Assembly: GCF_003248355.1 (NCBI RefSeq)
Contig: NZ_QKWY01000001.1
Span: 3,554,001 to 3,618,000, forward strand
Direction: 5' to 3'
Source: Streptomyces sp. AC1-42W
Lineage (GTDB): Bacteria > Actinomycetota > Actinomycetes > Streptomycetales > Streptomycetaceae
Length of the DNA: 64,000 nucleotides
Shown here: in pieces, positions 34,623 through 42,555 of the stretch
How positions within the stretch are numbered: the first letter of the stretch is position 1
Layout of the letters: the number at the start of each line of letters is the position of its first letter
Position numbers and translations under genes: made by a program
The notes under the pieces: generated by a model
The model's input: only the letters and a program-made list of their open reading frames with translations
Databases searched by the model: none
Told to the model about the DNA's origin: nothing

Positions 34623-35102
34623 ATGGCCATTCCTGACTTCATCCGAGAGATCCGCGCCACCGCCGGGCAGCAGCTCCTGCTGCTGCCCGGTGTCACCGCC
34701 GTCGTCTTCGACGACGAGGGCCGAGTCCTCCTGGGCCGGCGGGCCGACACCGGCGAGTGGTCCGTGATCGGCGGCATCTGCGAGCCGGGCGAGCAGCCCG
34801 CGACGACGGCGGAGCGCGAGGTGTACGAGGAGACCGCCGTGCGCTGCGTGGCGGAGCGCGTCGTGCTCACCCAGGCGCTGCCGCCCGTGCGCTACGAGAA
34901 CGGCGACCGCTGCCAGTTCCTCGACGTCACCTTCCGCTGCCGCGCCACCGGGGGCACGGCCCGGGTCAACGACGACGAGTCCCTCGACGTGGGCTGGTTC
35001 GCCGTGGACGCGCTGCCGGATCTGGCGGACTTCGCGCTGCTGCGGATCAAGCAGGCACTGACCGACGGACCCACCTGGTTCGAGCCCACCGTCCCGCAGT
35101 AG
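34623..35102 (+). CDS. Nudix hydrolase
   Basis: A 159-residue soluble protein with a full Nudix box, Gx5Ex7REUxEE, at GGICEPGEQPATTAEREVYE followed by ETAV. The box places the Glu residues that bind Mg for hydrolysis of a nucleoside diphosphate linked to another group; the usual final Gly is Ala-like here (ETAV). Flanking strands VTAVVFDDEGRVLLGRR and QFLDVTFRC fit the fold. The substrate (dNTP, ADP-ribose, NADH or other) cannot be told. Likely co-transcribed with lnt. Confidence 0.9.
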   Translation: MAIPDFIREIRATAGQQLLLLPGVTAVVFDDEGRVLLGRRADTGEWSVIGGICEPGEQPATTAEREVYEETAVRCVAERVVLTQALPPVRYENGDRCQFLDVTFRCRATGGTARVNDDESLDVGWFAVDALPDLADFALLRIKQALTDGPTWFEPTVPQ

Positions 35103-35233
35103 AGCGGAACGATTGCCTCCGCAGGCGTGCGGTACCCCGCCCTGGTGCCGTCGTCGCAGGTGAGGAAACATGGGGCCCGCGCGGCACGGAGAACGAACGT
35201 CCGTGCCGACCGTGCGCGAGGTGAAGAGGGCCG

Positions 35234-36034
35234 ATGACTGACGGGCGGGACAGCCGGATGCCGGTGGACGGAATCGACACGAGTACACCGCACTCGGCGC
35301 GGGTGTGGAACTACTGGCTGGGCGGCAAGGACAATTACGAGGTGGACCGCCGACTCGGGGCCACGATGGAGGAGTTGTATCCGCAGATCATCGACATAGC
35401 GCGCGCCTCACGGGCGTTCCAGGCGCGGGCGGTGCGCTATCTGGCCGGTGAGGCGGGGATACGGCAGTTCCTGGACCTCGGCACCGGACTGCCCACCGCC
35501 AACTCCACGCACGAGGTCGCCCAGGGCGTCGACCCCACCTCGCGCATCGTGTACGTGGACAACGACCCGATCGTCCTGGCCCACGCCCGCGCCCTGCTGA
35601 CGAGCCGCCCCGAAGGGGCGACGGACTATGTGCACGCGGATCTGAGGGACTCCGGAACCGTGCTGCGCGAGGCCGCCCGCACGCTCGACCTCGACCGTCC
35701 GGTGGCCGTCATGGTGCTCTCGACGCTCGGACACGTGGCGGACTCGGACGAGGCGGCGGCGCTGCTCCGGAGCTACCTGGACGCCCTGCCGGCGGGCAGC
35801 CATCTGATGCTCTGCGACACCATCGAGACCCCGGAGACGCGGGCCGGCTCCGACGAGTACGCCGACGGCGGCGCCATGCCGTACATCTCGCGCCCCAAGG
35901 AGGTCGTCGCCACCTTCGCGGACGGGCTCGAACTGGTGGAGCCGGGCTTCGGCTCGATCAGCCTGTGGCGTCCGGAGGGGCCGGTCGAGGGCGACCCGGT
36001 CGACCAGTGGGGCTTCGTCGCCGCCAAGCGATAG
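35234..36034 (+). CDS. DUF574-family SAM-dependent methyltransferase
   Basis: A 266-residue protein of the actinobacterial DUF574 (PF04672) methyltransferase-like family. Typical features are the N-terminal SARVWNYWLGGKDNYEVDRR, the SAM-binding motif FLDLGTGLPTANSTHEVAQ, the acidic VYVDNDPIVLAHARALL, and a conserved PRPKE-like segment (ISRPKEVVATFADGLELVEP). Many copies occur per Streptomyces genome. Their substrates are not established, and no partner lies beside this one. ATG at 35234 with GAAGAGGG upstream. Confidence 0.9.
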   Translation: MTDGRDSRMPVDGIDTSTPHSARVWNYWLGGKDNYEVDRRLGATMEELYPQIIDIARASRAFQARAVRYLAGEAGIRQFLDLGTGLPTANSTHEVAQGVDPTSRIVYVDNDPIVLAHARALLTSRPEGATDYVHADLRDSGTVLREAARTLDLDRPVAVMVLSTLGHVADSDEAAALLRSYLDALPAGSHLMLCDTIETPETRAGSDEYADGGAMPYISRPKEVVATFADGLELVEPGFGSISLWRPEGPVEGDPVDQWGFVAAKR

Positions 36035-36118
36035 CCCGTACGGGATCTCGCGGGGCCTCAAGGGATCATGGGACCGGGGATTCGGCGAACGCCGGCGGGC
36101 CGGGCGGCCCATACCGCC

Positions 36119-36696
36119 TCAGCCCGTCGGCGCCGTCGCATCCGGTGAGGGAGGCGCGGAGAACGCGTAGCGCACCGGTCGGCGCACCTCGGTATCGGTG
36201 CTGTCGATGCGCGCCTCCACCCAGCCGATCAGCTCCACGGGCAGTTCGGGGGCCCGCGTATCCGCACGGGGGTGGTCAGGTCCGACCGGGGCATGGGGCG
36301 CGTCGCCGGAGCGGACGCGGCCGGCGAGGCGATGACGGCAGGTGGGGCGGTGGGCGTGGCAGGTTCCGAGGAGCAGTGGCCCGCCCGCAGCACTCTCCGG
36401 GGGATGAAGCAGACCATGAACGCGGCGAACAGGTGAACCATCACGAGAGCCACCCGCTGAGGCGGCACTTCCTCGTCGTCCTCCGGCTCCGGCGGTGCGG
36501 TTTCGTCCTCGGGCTCCGACGGCGGAGGCGCGTCCTGCGGTCCCGGACGGTCTTCCCATCCCTCGGGCACCGCGTCCTCCGGCTCCGGCCCCGGACGGTT
36601 CTTCCATCCGTCGGGCACCGCGTCCTCCGGCTCCGGCCCCGACCGGTCCTCCCAGCCCTTCGGCACCGCGTCCTGCGGCTCGTCCCCGACCGTCAT
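36119..36696 (-). pseudogene. Probably frameshifted repeat-containing protein gene
   Basis: From ATG 36696 the frame gives MTVGDEP, three acidic 16-residue repeats, a hydrophobic segment (VALVMVHLFAAFMVCFIPRR) and an Ala/Pro-rich stretch, then stops at 36229 after PNCPWS. The other minus-strand frame immediately continues as ELPVELIGWVEARIDSTDTE and VRRPVRYAFSAPP to a stop at 36119, with strong third-position G/C. One extra base in the GGGCCCCC run near 36247-36255 would join them as RGPPELPVELIGW. I therefore read one gene of about 190 codons broken by a one-base deletion, either natural or a sequencing error. The function is unknown. Confidence 0.55.
36541..36684 (-). repeat. Three tandem 48-bp coding repeats
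   Basis: Three in-frame 16-residue repeats: DEPQDAVPKGWEDRSG, PEPEDAVPDGWKNRPG and PEPEDAVPEGWEDRPG. They begin four residues after the start of the frameshifted gene. The DNA copies are nearly identical, so copy number may vary by slippage. Acidic/Pro-rich repeats with conserved Trp look like an extended ligand-binding or spacer segment. Confidence 0.85.
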
Positions 36697-36879
36697 CCGC
36701 ACCCCTCCGGCATTCCGCGCGATCACCCGGCATGAAGGGGGATGCCCGTACGCCCGCCCGCAGTTCCCGGCACGAGAGGAACGCGCGGGGGAACGCGCGA
36801 ATGAGTACGGCGACTCAGGCGTGCGGGCGGGGCCCACCGCGACGATGGGGCATCGTCCCGAACGAATCCGGAGAACCCC

Positions 36880-37542
36880 ATGCTCAGCCGCCGCGCCGGC
36901 CAACTCGTCCCCGCCTTCGGGCGGCTGACGCTCACCACCGACCCGGAGGCCGCTCTTCCGCCGGCCGGGATCATCGCCGCCAACCACACCTCGCTCGCGG
37001 ACCCGGCGATCGTGCTGGCCGCGCTCCGCCTCCTCGGCGCCCGTCCCGTCGTCATGGCGGCGGCCGGGCTGTGGCGGGTGCCCGTGCTGGGCCGGGCGCT
37101 CGCCCGCGAAGGCCATATCCCCGTCCACCGCGGCGACCCCCGCGCCGGCCGGTCCGTCGAACTCGCCCAGCGGGCGCTGGAACAGGGCCGGCACATCCTC
37201 ATCTACGCCGAGGGCGGACTGCCGCCGCGCGACGACGCCGCCGAGGCCGCGCCCGGCGCCTTCCAGCGGGGGCTGGCCCGGCTCGCGCACCGCACCGGGG
37301 CACCGGTCGTCCCGGTCGGGCAGGCCGGTGCCCGGCGCATCACCTCCGGCTCACCGGTCAAGCAGCTCGCGGGACTGGCCACCGCCCCGCTGCGGCGGCC
37401 CCGCCTCCACGTCCACGTCGGCGCGCCGCTCGTCCTGGACGGCGACGGACCGGAGGCGACCGCGCGGGCCCGGCTCGCCGTCACCGCGGCCTGGCGCACC
37501 GCCGCCGCCCGGCTCGGGGAGCCCGCCGCCCTGGCGGCCTGA
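36880..37542 (+). CDS. 1-acyl-glycerol-3-phosphate acyltransferase (PlsC family)
   Basis: A 220-residue PlsC-family acyltransferase. The catalytic HX4D motif is NHTSLADP, and the substrate-binding EGxxPPR-like motif is YAEGGLPPR. Further conserved parts are GARPVVMAAAGLWRVPVLGR and GAPVVPVGQAGARR. It acylates lysophosphatidate or a related lipid at the membrane; the exact acceptor is not clear. It lies between the frameshifted gene and the convergent isochorismate synthase (30-bp gap) and is probably unrelated to siderophore assembly. Confidence 0.88.
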   Translation: MLSRRAGQLVPAFGRLTLTTDPEAALPPAGIIAANHTSLADPAIVLAALRLLGARPVVMAAAGLWRVPVLGRALAREGHIPVHRGDPRAGRSVELAQRALEQGRHILIYAEGGLPPRDDAAEAAPGAFQRGLARLAHRTGAPVVPVGQAGARRITSGSPVKQLAGLATAPLRRPRLHVHVGAPLVLDGDGPEATARARLAVTAAWRTAAARLGEPAALAA

Positions 37543-37572
37543 ACCCCGAACCGGGGAGCGCGGGGAGCGGGT

Positions 37573-38769
37573 TCAGAGCTCGGCGCCCACCGCGCTCAGG
37601 AAGGTGCGGAACTTGGCGGCGGTCTCCGCCGTCTCGGCCTCCGGCTCGGACGCGGCGACGATGCCCGCGCCCGCGTAGAGGCGCAGGGTGCGCTCCTCCG
37701 CCTCGGCGCAGCGGATCGTGACCACCCATTCCCCGTCGCCGCTCGCGTCGCCCCAGCCGACCATGCCGGTGAAGTAGCCGCGGTCGAACGGCTCGGTCTC
37801 CGCCAGCACCTGCCGGGCCCGGTCCGTCGGGGTGCCGCACACCGCGGGCGTGGGGTGCAGGGCGCAGGCCAGGGTGAGCGCCGAGACGGCCGGGTCGGTG
37901 AGCGTGCCGGTGACCGTGGTGGACAGGTGCCACATGGTGGCGGTACGGGTCAGGGTCGGCCGGGGCGGCACGGTCATGCCGGAGCAGTACGGCGCGAGCG
38001 CCTGGTGCACGGCGTCCACCACGACGGCGTGCTCGTGGAGGTCCTTCGCCGACTCCAGGAGCGCGGCGGCCCGGCGCACGTCCTCGGCGAGGTCGTCGCT
38101 GCGCGGTGTGGAACCGGCCAGCGGGTTGGCGACGACCCGGCGGCCCCGGCGGGAGACGAGGAGTTCGGGGCTGGCGCCGATCAGGGTGCGGCCGGGGCCG
38201 GTGGGGAGCGCGAAGGTGTGGCCGGAGGGGTCGCGGCGGGCCAGCCGCTGGAGCATGGCCGGCACGTCCAGCGGTGCGGGGGAGGTGAGTTCGAGGGTGC
38301 GGGCCAGGACGACCTTGCTGAACTCGCCGCGCCACATCCGGGCCACCGCCGAGGCGACGCCCGCCGCGTAGACGTCCGGCTCCGGCACCGGGCGGATGCC
38401 CCAGTCGGGGGAGGCCGCCGGCGACGAGGGCAGTGCGATGAGCGGGTCGCAGGAGAGCGGCGGGGCGGTGCGCAGCCTCTCGGGCACACTCAGCGCGGCC
38501 GGGGCGGTGTGGTCGAACGGGATCGCGCCCAGTACCACCGGTGCGTCCTGCCCGGCGTCGGCCGCTTCGGCCAGGGCGGCCGTCACCCGCTGGTCCACCG
38601 GCCGGGCGCCGTGCGGCACTTGGCGCGCGGGGCCGTCGGCCAGCAGGGTGCGCCCCGGTGTGGCGAGGAAGCGCGCGCCGGGTGCGTAGGCGTCCAGGAG
38701 GGAGGTGGCGGCCCCGGTGGCCGGGTGGGCCGTGGGTATGTGCGTGGCGGCTCGGGATGCCGGCGACAC
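37573..38769 (-). CDS. dhbC: Isochorismate synthase
   Basis: A 398-residue chorismate-using enzyme of the MenF/EntC/DhbC family. Conserved parts are [59 protein letters not shown] core with [10 protein letters not shown], and the C-terminal [20 protein letters not shown]. It converts chorismate to isochorismate, the first step of 2,3-dihydroxybenzoate synthesis. Length and context fit DhbC/EntC better than MenF or salicylate synthase. It starts with GTG at 38769, with GGAG upstream, under an iron box 126 bp away, divergent from the aryl carrier protein gene. The later DHB enzymes are absent from the window. Confidence 0.93.
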   Translation of the reverse strand: MSPASRAATHIPTAHPATGAATSLLDAYAPGARFLATPGRTLLADGPARQVPHGARPVDQRVTAALAEAADAGQDAPVVLGAIPFDHTAPAALSVPERLRTAPPLSCDPLIALPSSPAASPDWGIRPVPEPDVYAAGVASAVARMWRGEFSKVVLARTLELTSPAPLDVPAMLQRLARRDPSGHTFALPTGPGRTLIGASPELLVSRRGRRVVANPLAGSTPRSDDLAEDVRRAAALLESAKDLHEHAVVVDAVHQALAPYCSGMTVPPRPTLTRTATMWHLSTTVTGTLTDPAVSALTLACALHPTPAVCGTPTDRARQVLAETEPFDRGYFTGMVGWGDASGDGEWVVTIRCAEAEERTLRLYAGAGIVAASEPEAETAETAAKFRTFLSAVGAEL

Positions 38770-38895
38770 GAGGACTCCGATCTCGATGGCCCCGTCCTGC
38801 GGAGCCAGGGATGAAGGTGCGGGGGAGGAGCTGTGCCGGGCCGTGCGGCGGTACGCCTGCCGCGGGTCTTCACCCGGAGCAGCCCCTACGGTAGG

Positions 38896-38914
38896 TTAGG
38901 TGAGGGTAACCTAA
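38896..38914. promoter_or_regulatory. Iron box (DmdR/IdeR-type) for dhbC
   Basis: TTAGGTGAGGGTAACCTAA matches the IdeR/DmdR consensus TTAGGTTAGGCTAACCTAA at 17 of 19 bases, with intact TTAGG/CCTAA arms. It lies 126 bp upstream of the dhbC start. Fe-loaded DmdR1 would repress here. Confidence 0.9.
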
Positions 38915-39028
38915 GTTCGCCTGTTCGTGCAGAGGATGGCGTGAAGCGTGCGGTGGAGTCCGGTACGCGAACTGCGCACTCCGGCCGCCCGGTTGGTGGG
39001 CGGGGTGCCCGTGTCGTACCTGTCGATG

Positions 39029-39047
39029 TTAGGTTAGCCTCGCCTTG
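39029..39047. promoter_or_regulatory. Iron box for the aryl carrier operon
   Basis: TTAGGTTAGCCTCGCCTTG matches the consensus at 14 of 19 bases, with a perfect left half (TTAGGTTAG) and degraded right half. It lies 268 bp upstream of the aryl carrier protein start and probably controls that gene and the siderophore-interacting protein gene. Confidence 0.7.
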
Positions 39048-39315
39048 TCTTGAGGGGGACTGTGTGGGCGTGGAATCAGGGGGAGGCCGATGCGCCCCAT
39101 GGCGGGCGACGCCGCGCGCGCCGCGCTGCGCCGCGTCCGTGATCTCCCGCCGCGCGCCCCGGTTCCCCGGCGGGCCCGCCGGCGCCTCCGCCGCCCCCGT
39201 ATCCCGCGAACAGTCCCGCTCGGGGCGCCCGTTCGCTTATCGGACCGCTCGCCGGGCCCCGTAGAACCGCCGCTTCGGCTGCCTGCCGGCGGCCCACCCC
39301 CGAAGGAGTACCCCG

Positions 39316-39555
39316 ATGAGTCCGACCTTGTCGCCCGACCGTGTCAGGGCCGACATCGCCGAACTGCTGGGCTGTGAGCCCGGCGAGATCGCGTCCGACG
39401 ACAATCTGGTCGACCTCGGGCTCGACTCGATGCGGATCATGACTCTGGTCGAGCGCTGGCGTGCGGCGGGGGCGACCACGCTGGAGTTCCCCGACCTCTT
39501 CGAGCAGCCCGAACTCGCCCACTGGCAGACGCTGCTGGCGGGTGAGGGCGCATGA
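39316..39555 (+). CDS. Free-standing aryl carrier protein
   Basis: A 79-residue carrier protein. The phosphopantetheine site is in NLVDLGLDSMRIMTLVERWR; the LGLDS motif followed by RIM.L is typical of the C-terminal aryl carrier domain of DhbB/EntB. Here it stands alone, without the isochorismatase half. It would carry 2,3-dihydroxybenzoate to the first C domain of the synthetase at 44331. ATG with AAGGAG eight bases upstream. Its stop overlaps the next start as ATGA, coupling it to the siderophore-interacting protein. Confidence 0.92.
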   Translation: MSPTLSPDRVRADIAELLGCEPGEIASDDNLVDLGLDSMRIMTLVERWRAAGATTLEFPDLFEQPELAHWQTLLAGEGA

Positions 39556-40439
39556 GTCGGATCGACCACCGCGACCGCCATCTGGCCCGGATCGCCGAGG
39601 TGCGCGAGGGGCGGCACGCCGAGAAGGTCGGCTACCCGATCGGCATCCGGGAGGCCGAGGTCGTACGCACGGCCCCCGTCGGCGCCGGGCTGCTGCGCGT
39701 GACGCTGGGCGGACCCGGAACCGAGGGGTTCGAGGCCCACGCGCCCGACGAGCACGTGAAACTGATCTTCCGGGAGCCGGACGGCACCCTGCGGCTGCCC
39801 GAGCGCAACGGGTCGATGCTGCGCTGGCCCCGGCCGGTGCCCACCTCCCGCGAGTACACCGTGCGCCGCTACGACCCCGCCACCGGCGAGATCGACATCG
39901 ACGTCGCCGTGCACGAGGGCGGACTCGCCTCGGACTGGGCCGGCAAGGCGCAGCCGGGCGACACCATCCATGTCGCGGGCCCGCCCGGCGGACTGATCGT
40001 GCCCCACACCTACGACCGCTATCTGCTCGTCGGCGACCTCACCGCCCTGCCCGCCGTCGCGCGGTGGCTGGAGGAGCTGCCCCGGACGGCCAGGGGCTGG
40101 GCCTTCGTCGAGGTCGCGGGCGCCCGCGAGCAGATCGAACTGGACGCGCCCGAGGGCTTCGAGGTGCGCTGGCTGCACCGGGGCGAGCGGCCCGCCGGCT
40201 CCGGCGACGCGCTGGTCCGCGCCGTGACCGCGGTGACCGTGCCCGAGGGGGAGCGGGCCTACGTCTGGGTCGCCGGCGAGGCCGGGCAGATCAAGCCGCT
40301 GCGCCGCTGGGTCCGGGACGAACTGCGCCTGGACAAGGCGGACTACGACATCACCGGCTACTGGAAGCGCGGCGTCGCGGACTTCGACGAGGACGACCAC
40401 GACCACGGGCATGACCACGAGCACGGGCACGACCACTGA
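39552..40439 (+). CDS. Siderophore-interacting protein (FAD-dependent ferric reductase)
   Basis: A 295-residue SIP-family flavoprotein. The FAD-binding motif is SREYTVRRYDPATGEIDID, followed by VHEGGLASDWAGKAQPGDTI and an NAD(P)H-like C-terminal domain (YLLVGDLTALPAVARWLEEL; AYVWVAGEAGQIKPLRRWV). Such proteins reduce ferric siderophores in the cytoplasm to release iron. The last ~20 residues are a striking His/Asp/Gly tail (DHDHGHDHEHGHDH), likely to bind metal; I have not seen it as a fixed family feature. It is co-transcribed with the aryl carrier gene. Confidence 0.93.
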   Translation: MSRIDHRDRHLARIAEVREGRHAEKVGYPIGIREAEVVRTAPVGAGLLRVTLGGPGTEGFEAHAPDEHVKLIFREPDGTLRLPERNGSMLRWPRPVPTSREYTVRRYDPATGEIDIDVAVHEGGLASDWAGKAQPGDTIHVAGPPGGLIVPHTYDRYLLVGDLTALPAVARWLEELPRTARGWAFVEVAGAREQIELDAPEGFEVRWLHRGERPAGSGDALVRAVTAVTVPEGERAYVWVAGEAGQIKPLRRWVRDELRLDKADYDITGYWKRGVADFDEDDHDHGHDHEHGHDH

Positions 40440-40497
40440 ACGACCGGCCGGACCGGGGCCCCGCCACCCCGAGTTGTCCTGCCGAAAGGCCATCAAC

Positions 40498-40516
40498 TAA
40501 GGTGAGCCTTACCTAA
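40498..40516. promoter_or_regulatory. Iron box for importer-synthetase operon
   Basis: TAAGGTGAGCCTTACCTAA; its reverse complement matches the consensus at 16 of 19 bases. It ends 18 bases before the substrate-binding protein start, so bound repressor would also block the ribosome-binding area. No other box lies before 44331, so the importer genes, synthetase and exporter are probably one operon. Confidence 0.88.
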
Positions 40517-40534
40517 GTAGCAAGGAGCTTCGGA

Positions 40535-41536
40535 ATGTCCATACGCAGATCGTCCGGCCTGGTCGGCGTCGTCGCGCTGGCCCTCGCACTGACCGGATGC
40601 GGGTCGTCCTCCGACGGCGGATCGGACTCCGCCCCGGAGAAGAGCAAGACCCGGGTGTTCACCGCGGACAACGGCAAGATCAAGATCCCGGCGAACCCCA
40701 AGCGTGTGGTGGCCACCGGCTACGCCGTGCCCGCGCTCATCCAGGCCGACGCACCCCTGGTCGGCATCTCGTCGTGGAAGCGCGGCGAACCGATGATGAA
40801 CAAGGAGGACCTGGCCACCTACAAGAAGCTCACCAAGGTGGCGGGCGAGCAGGCGGCCGAGACCAACTACGAGGCCGTCGCCGAGGCCGAACCCGACCTG
40901 ATCGTCATCGGCGTGCCGGCCCCCGTGCTCGGCGACATCGACATGAAGCGGCTCGAATCCATCGCCCCCGTCGTCGCGATCGGCCCCAGCGTGCCGTCCG
41001 CCTGGCGCGACCTCTCCCGCAAGCAGGCCGACGCCGCCGGCGCGCTGGAGCAGTTCGACGCCCAGAAGAAGGCGTACGACACCAAGGCCGCCGAGCTGGC
41101 CGACAAGTACAAGGACGTCCTGCCGAAGCTCAAGTTCGGCCACGTCGGAGCGTACGGCGACACCGCCAAGGGCACCTTCCAGCGCGAGTTCAACGGCTCC
41201 TGGGGCACCAACATCGCCGAGGACCTGGGCATCACCTACTACGGCAAGGTCAAGGAGCCCGGACCGGGCTCCCGCGCGGTCAGCGAGTACCCCTCCATCG
41301 AGGAGCTTCCCGAGGCCTTCGGCGAGGCCGACGTCCTGACGTACTCGGTCAACGCCGACGGCAGCGTCTCGGAGTCCGTCAAGTACGTCCTGGACTCCAA
41401 GCTCTGGAAGAACCTGCCCGCCGTCAAGGCCGGCAAGGTCTTCCCGTACCGCTACACCGAGGCCGCCACCTACGGCGAGGCCCTGCTGACCCTGGACGCG
41501 ATCGACAAGTCGCTCGCTCCGCTGCTGAACCGGTGA
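40535..41536 (+). CDS. Fe-siderophore ABC substrate-binding lipoprotein
   Basis: A 333-residue lipoprotein: signal peptide SIRRSSGLVGVVALALALTG with lipobox LTGC, Cys near residue 22. The mature part is a class III (FecB/FepB/CchF-like) binding protein with PKRVVATGYAVPALIQADAP, AVAEAEPDLIVIG and FGEADVLTYSV. It captures the ferric siderophore outside the membrane. AAGGAG lies upstream of ATG 40535. Its stop overlaps the permease start by four bases. Confidence 0.95.
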   Translation: MSIRRSSGLVGVVALALALTGCGSSSDGGSDSAPEKSKTRVFTADNGKIKIPANPKRVVATGYAVPALIQADAPLVGISSWKRGEPMMNKEDLATYKKLTKVAGEQAAETNYEAVAEAEPDLIVIGVPAPVLGDIDMKRLESIAPVVAIGPSVPSAWRDLSRKQADAAGALEQFDAQKKAYDTKAAELADKYKDVLPKLKFGHVGAYGDTAKGTFQREFNGSWGTNIAEDLGITYYGKVKEPGPGSRAVSEYPSIEELPEAFGEADVLTYSVNADGSVSESVKYVLDSKLWKNLPAVKAGKVFPYRYTEAATYGEALLTLDAIDKSLAPLLNR

Positions 41537-42555
41537 CCGTCGCGGGCCGCGCGTCCGAGACGGCGGGAACCCGGCGGGCCGTCTCCCGGACCGCCTTCCT
41601 CGCCGGCGGACTGGTGCTGCTGGCCGTACTCGCCGTCCTCAGCATGGGCGTCGGGGCCCGCCACGTCGCCCCCGGCGAGGTCGTACGCGCGCTGTTCGAC
41701 TACGCGGGCACCGACGACCACGTCGTCGTACGGGACGTACGCGCACCGCGCGCGCTGCTCGCCGTCGCCGTGGGCGCCGCGCTGGCCGTGGCCGGCGCGC
41801 TGATCCAGACGCTCGCCCGCAACCCGCTGGCCGAGCCCGGCATCCTCGGGGTCACCGCGGGTGCCGGGTTCGCCGTCACCATCGGGTCCGCGATCGGTCT
41901 GGCCTCCGGCCAGACCGGCCAGCTCGGCTTCGCCGTCATCGGCTCCGCGATCGCGGCGCTGCTGGTCGCCGCGGTCGGCCGGAGCTCGCCCCTGCGCCTG
42001 GTCCTCACCGGAGTGGCGCTGACCGCCGTGCTCAGCGGCGTCTCACTCGGGCTGCGCCTCATGCTCCCCGACACCTTCGACGTCTACCGCTTCTGGTCCG
42101 TCGGCACCCTCGCCGGGCGCGAACAGGCCCCGCTGGAATGGCCGCTGACCGCGATCGCGGTCTCGCTGGCCGGCGCGCTGCTGCTGAGCCGGGCCCTCAA
42201 CGCCCTCACCCTCGGCGACAACGTGGCGCACACCCTGGGTGCCCACGTCGGCCGGGTCCGGGTCGTCACCCTCGTCCTCATCACCGTGCTCAGCGGCGCG
42301 GCGACGGCCGTGGCCGGGCCCATCCTCTTCGTCGGACTGATCGTGCCCCACCTCGTACGCAAACCCGCCGCCGGCTCCGTACCCTGGCTGATCCTCTACA
42401 CCATGGTGCTCGGGCCCGTCCTGCTGCTGGTGGCCGACATCGCCTCCCGCGTCCTGCTGCCCACCGGCGAGGTCCCCGTGGCCATCGTCACCGCGTTCCT
42501 CGGCGGCCCCATGCTGATCTGGGCGGTCCGCCGCCACGGGGCGGGGGAGCTGTGA
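41533..42555 (+). CDS. FecCD-type siderophore permease, subunit 1
   Basis: A 340-residue inner-membrane permease with about nine to ten helices. FecCD hallmarks are the PRALLAVAVGAALAVAGALI start, QTLARNPLAEPGILGVTAGA, and the cytoplasmic coupling region LTLGDNVAHTLGAHVGRVRV followed by GPILFVGLIVPHLVRKPAAG. It pairs with the next gene as a heterodimer. GTG start at 41533 overlapping the lipoprotein stop. Confidence 0.95.
   Translation: MTVAGRASETAGTRRAVSRTAFLAGGLVLLAVLAVLSMGVGARHVAPGEVVRALFDYAGTDDHVVVRDVRAPRALLAVAVGAALAVAGALIQTLARNPLAEPGILGVTAGAGFAVTIGSAIGLASGQTGQLGFAVIGSAIAALLVAAVGRSSPLRLVLTGVALTAVLSGVSLGLRLMLPDTFDVYRFWSVGTLAGREQAPLEWPLTAIAVSLAGALLLSRALNALTLGDNVAHTLGAHVGRVRVVTLVLITVLSGAATAVAGPILFVGLIVPHLVRKPAAGSVPWLILYTMVLGPVLLLVADIASRVLLPTGEVPVAIVTAFLGGPMLIWAVRRHGAGEL

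Larger units (their letters stand above)
38770..39315. promoter_or_regulatory. Divergent iron-controlled promoter region
   Basis: A 546-bp gene-free stretch between dhbC and the aryl carrier protein gene. It carries two separate iron boxes (38896-38914 and 39029-39047), one facing each gene, and the RBS AAGGAG at 39303-39308 for the carrier gene. The 270 bp after the second box is long for a leader and holds only Arg-rich frames without coding bias. Confidence 0.75.
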
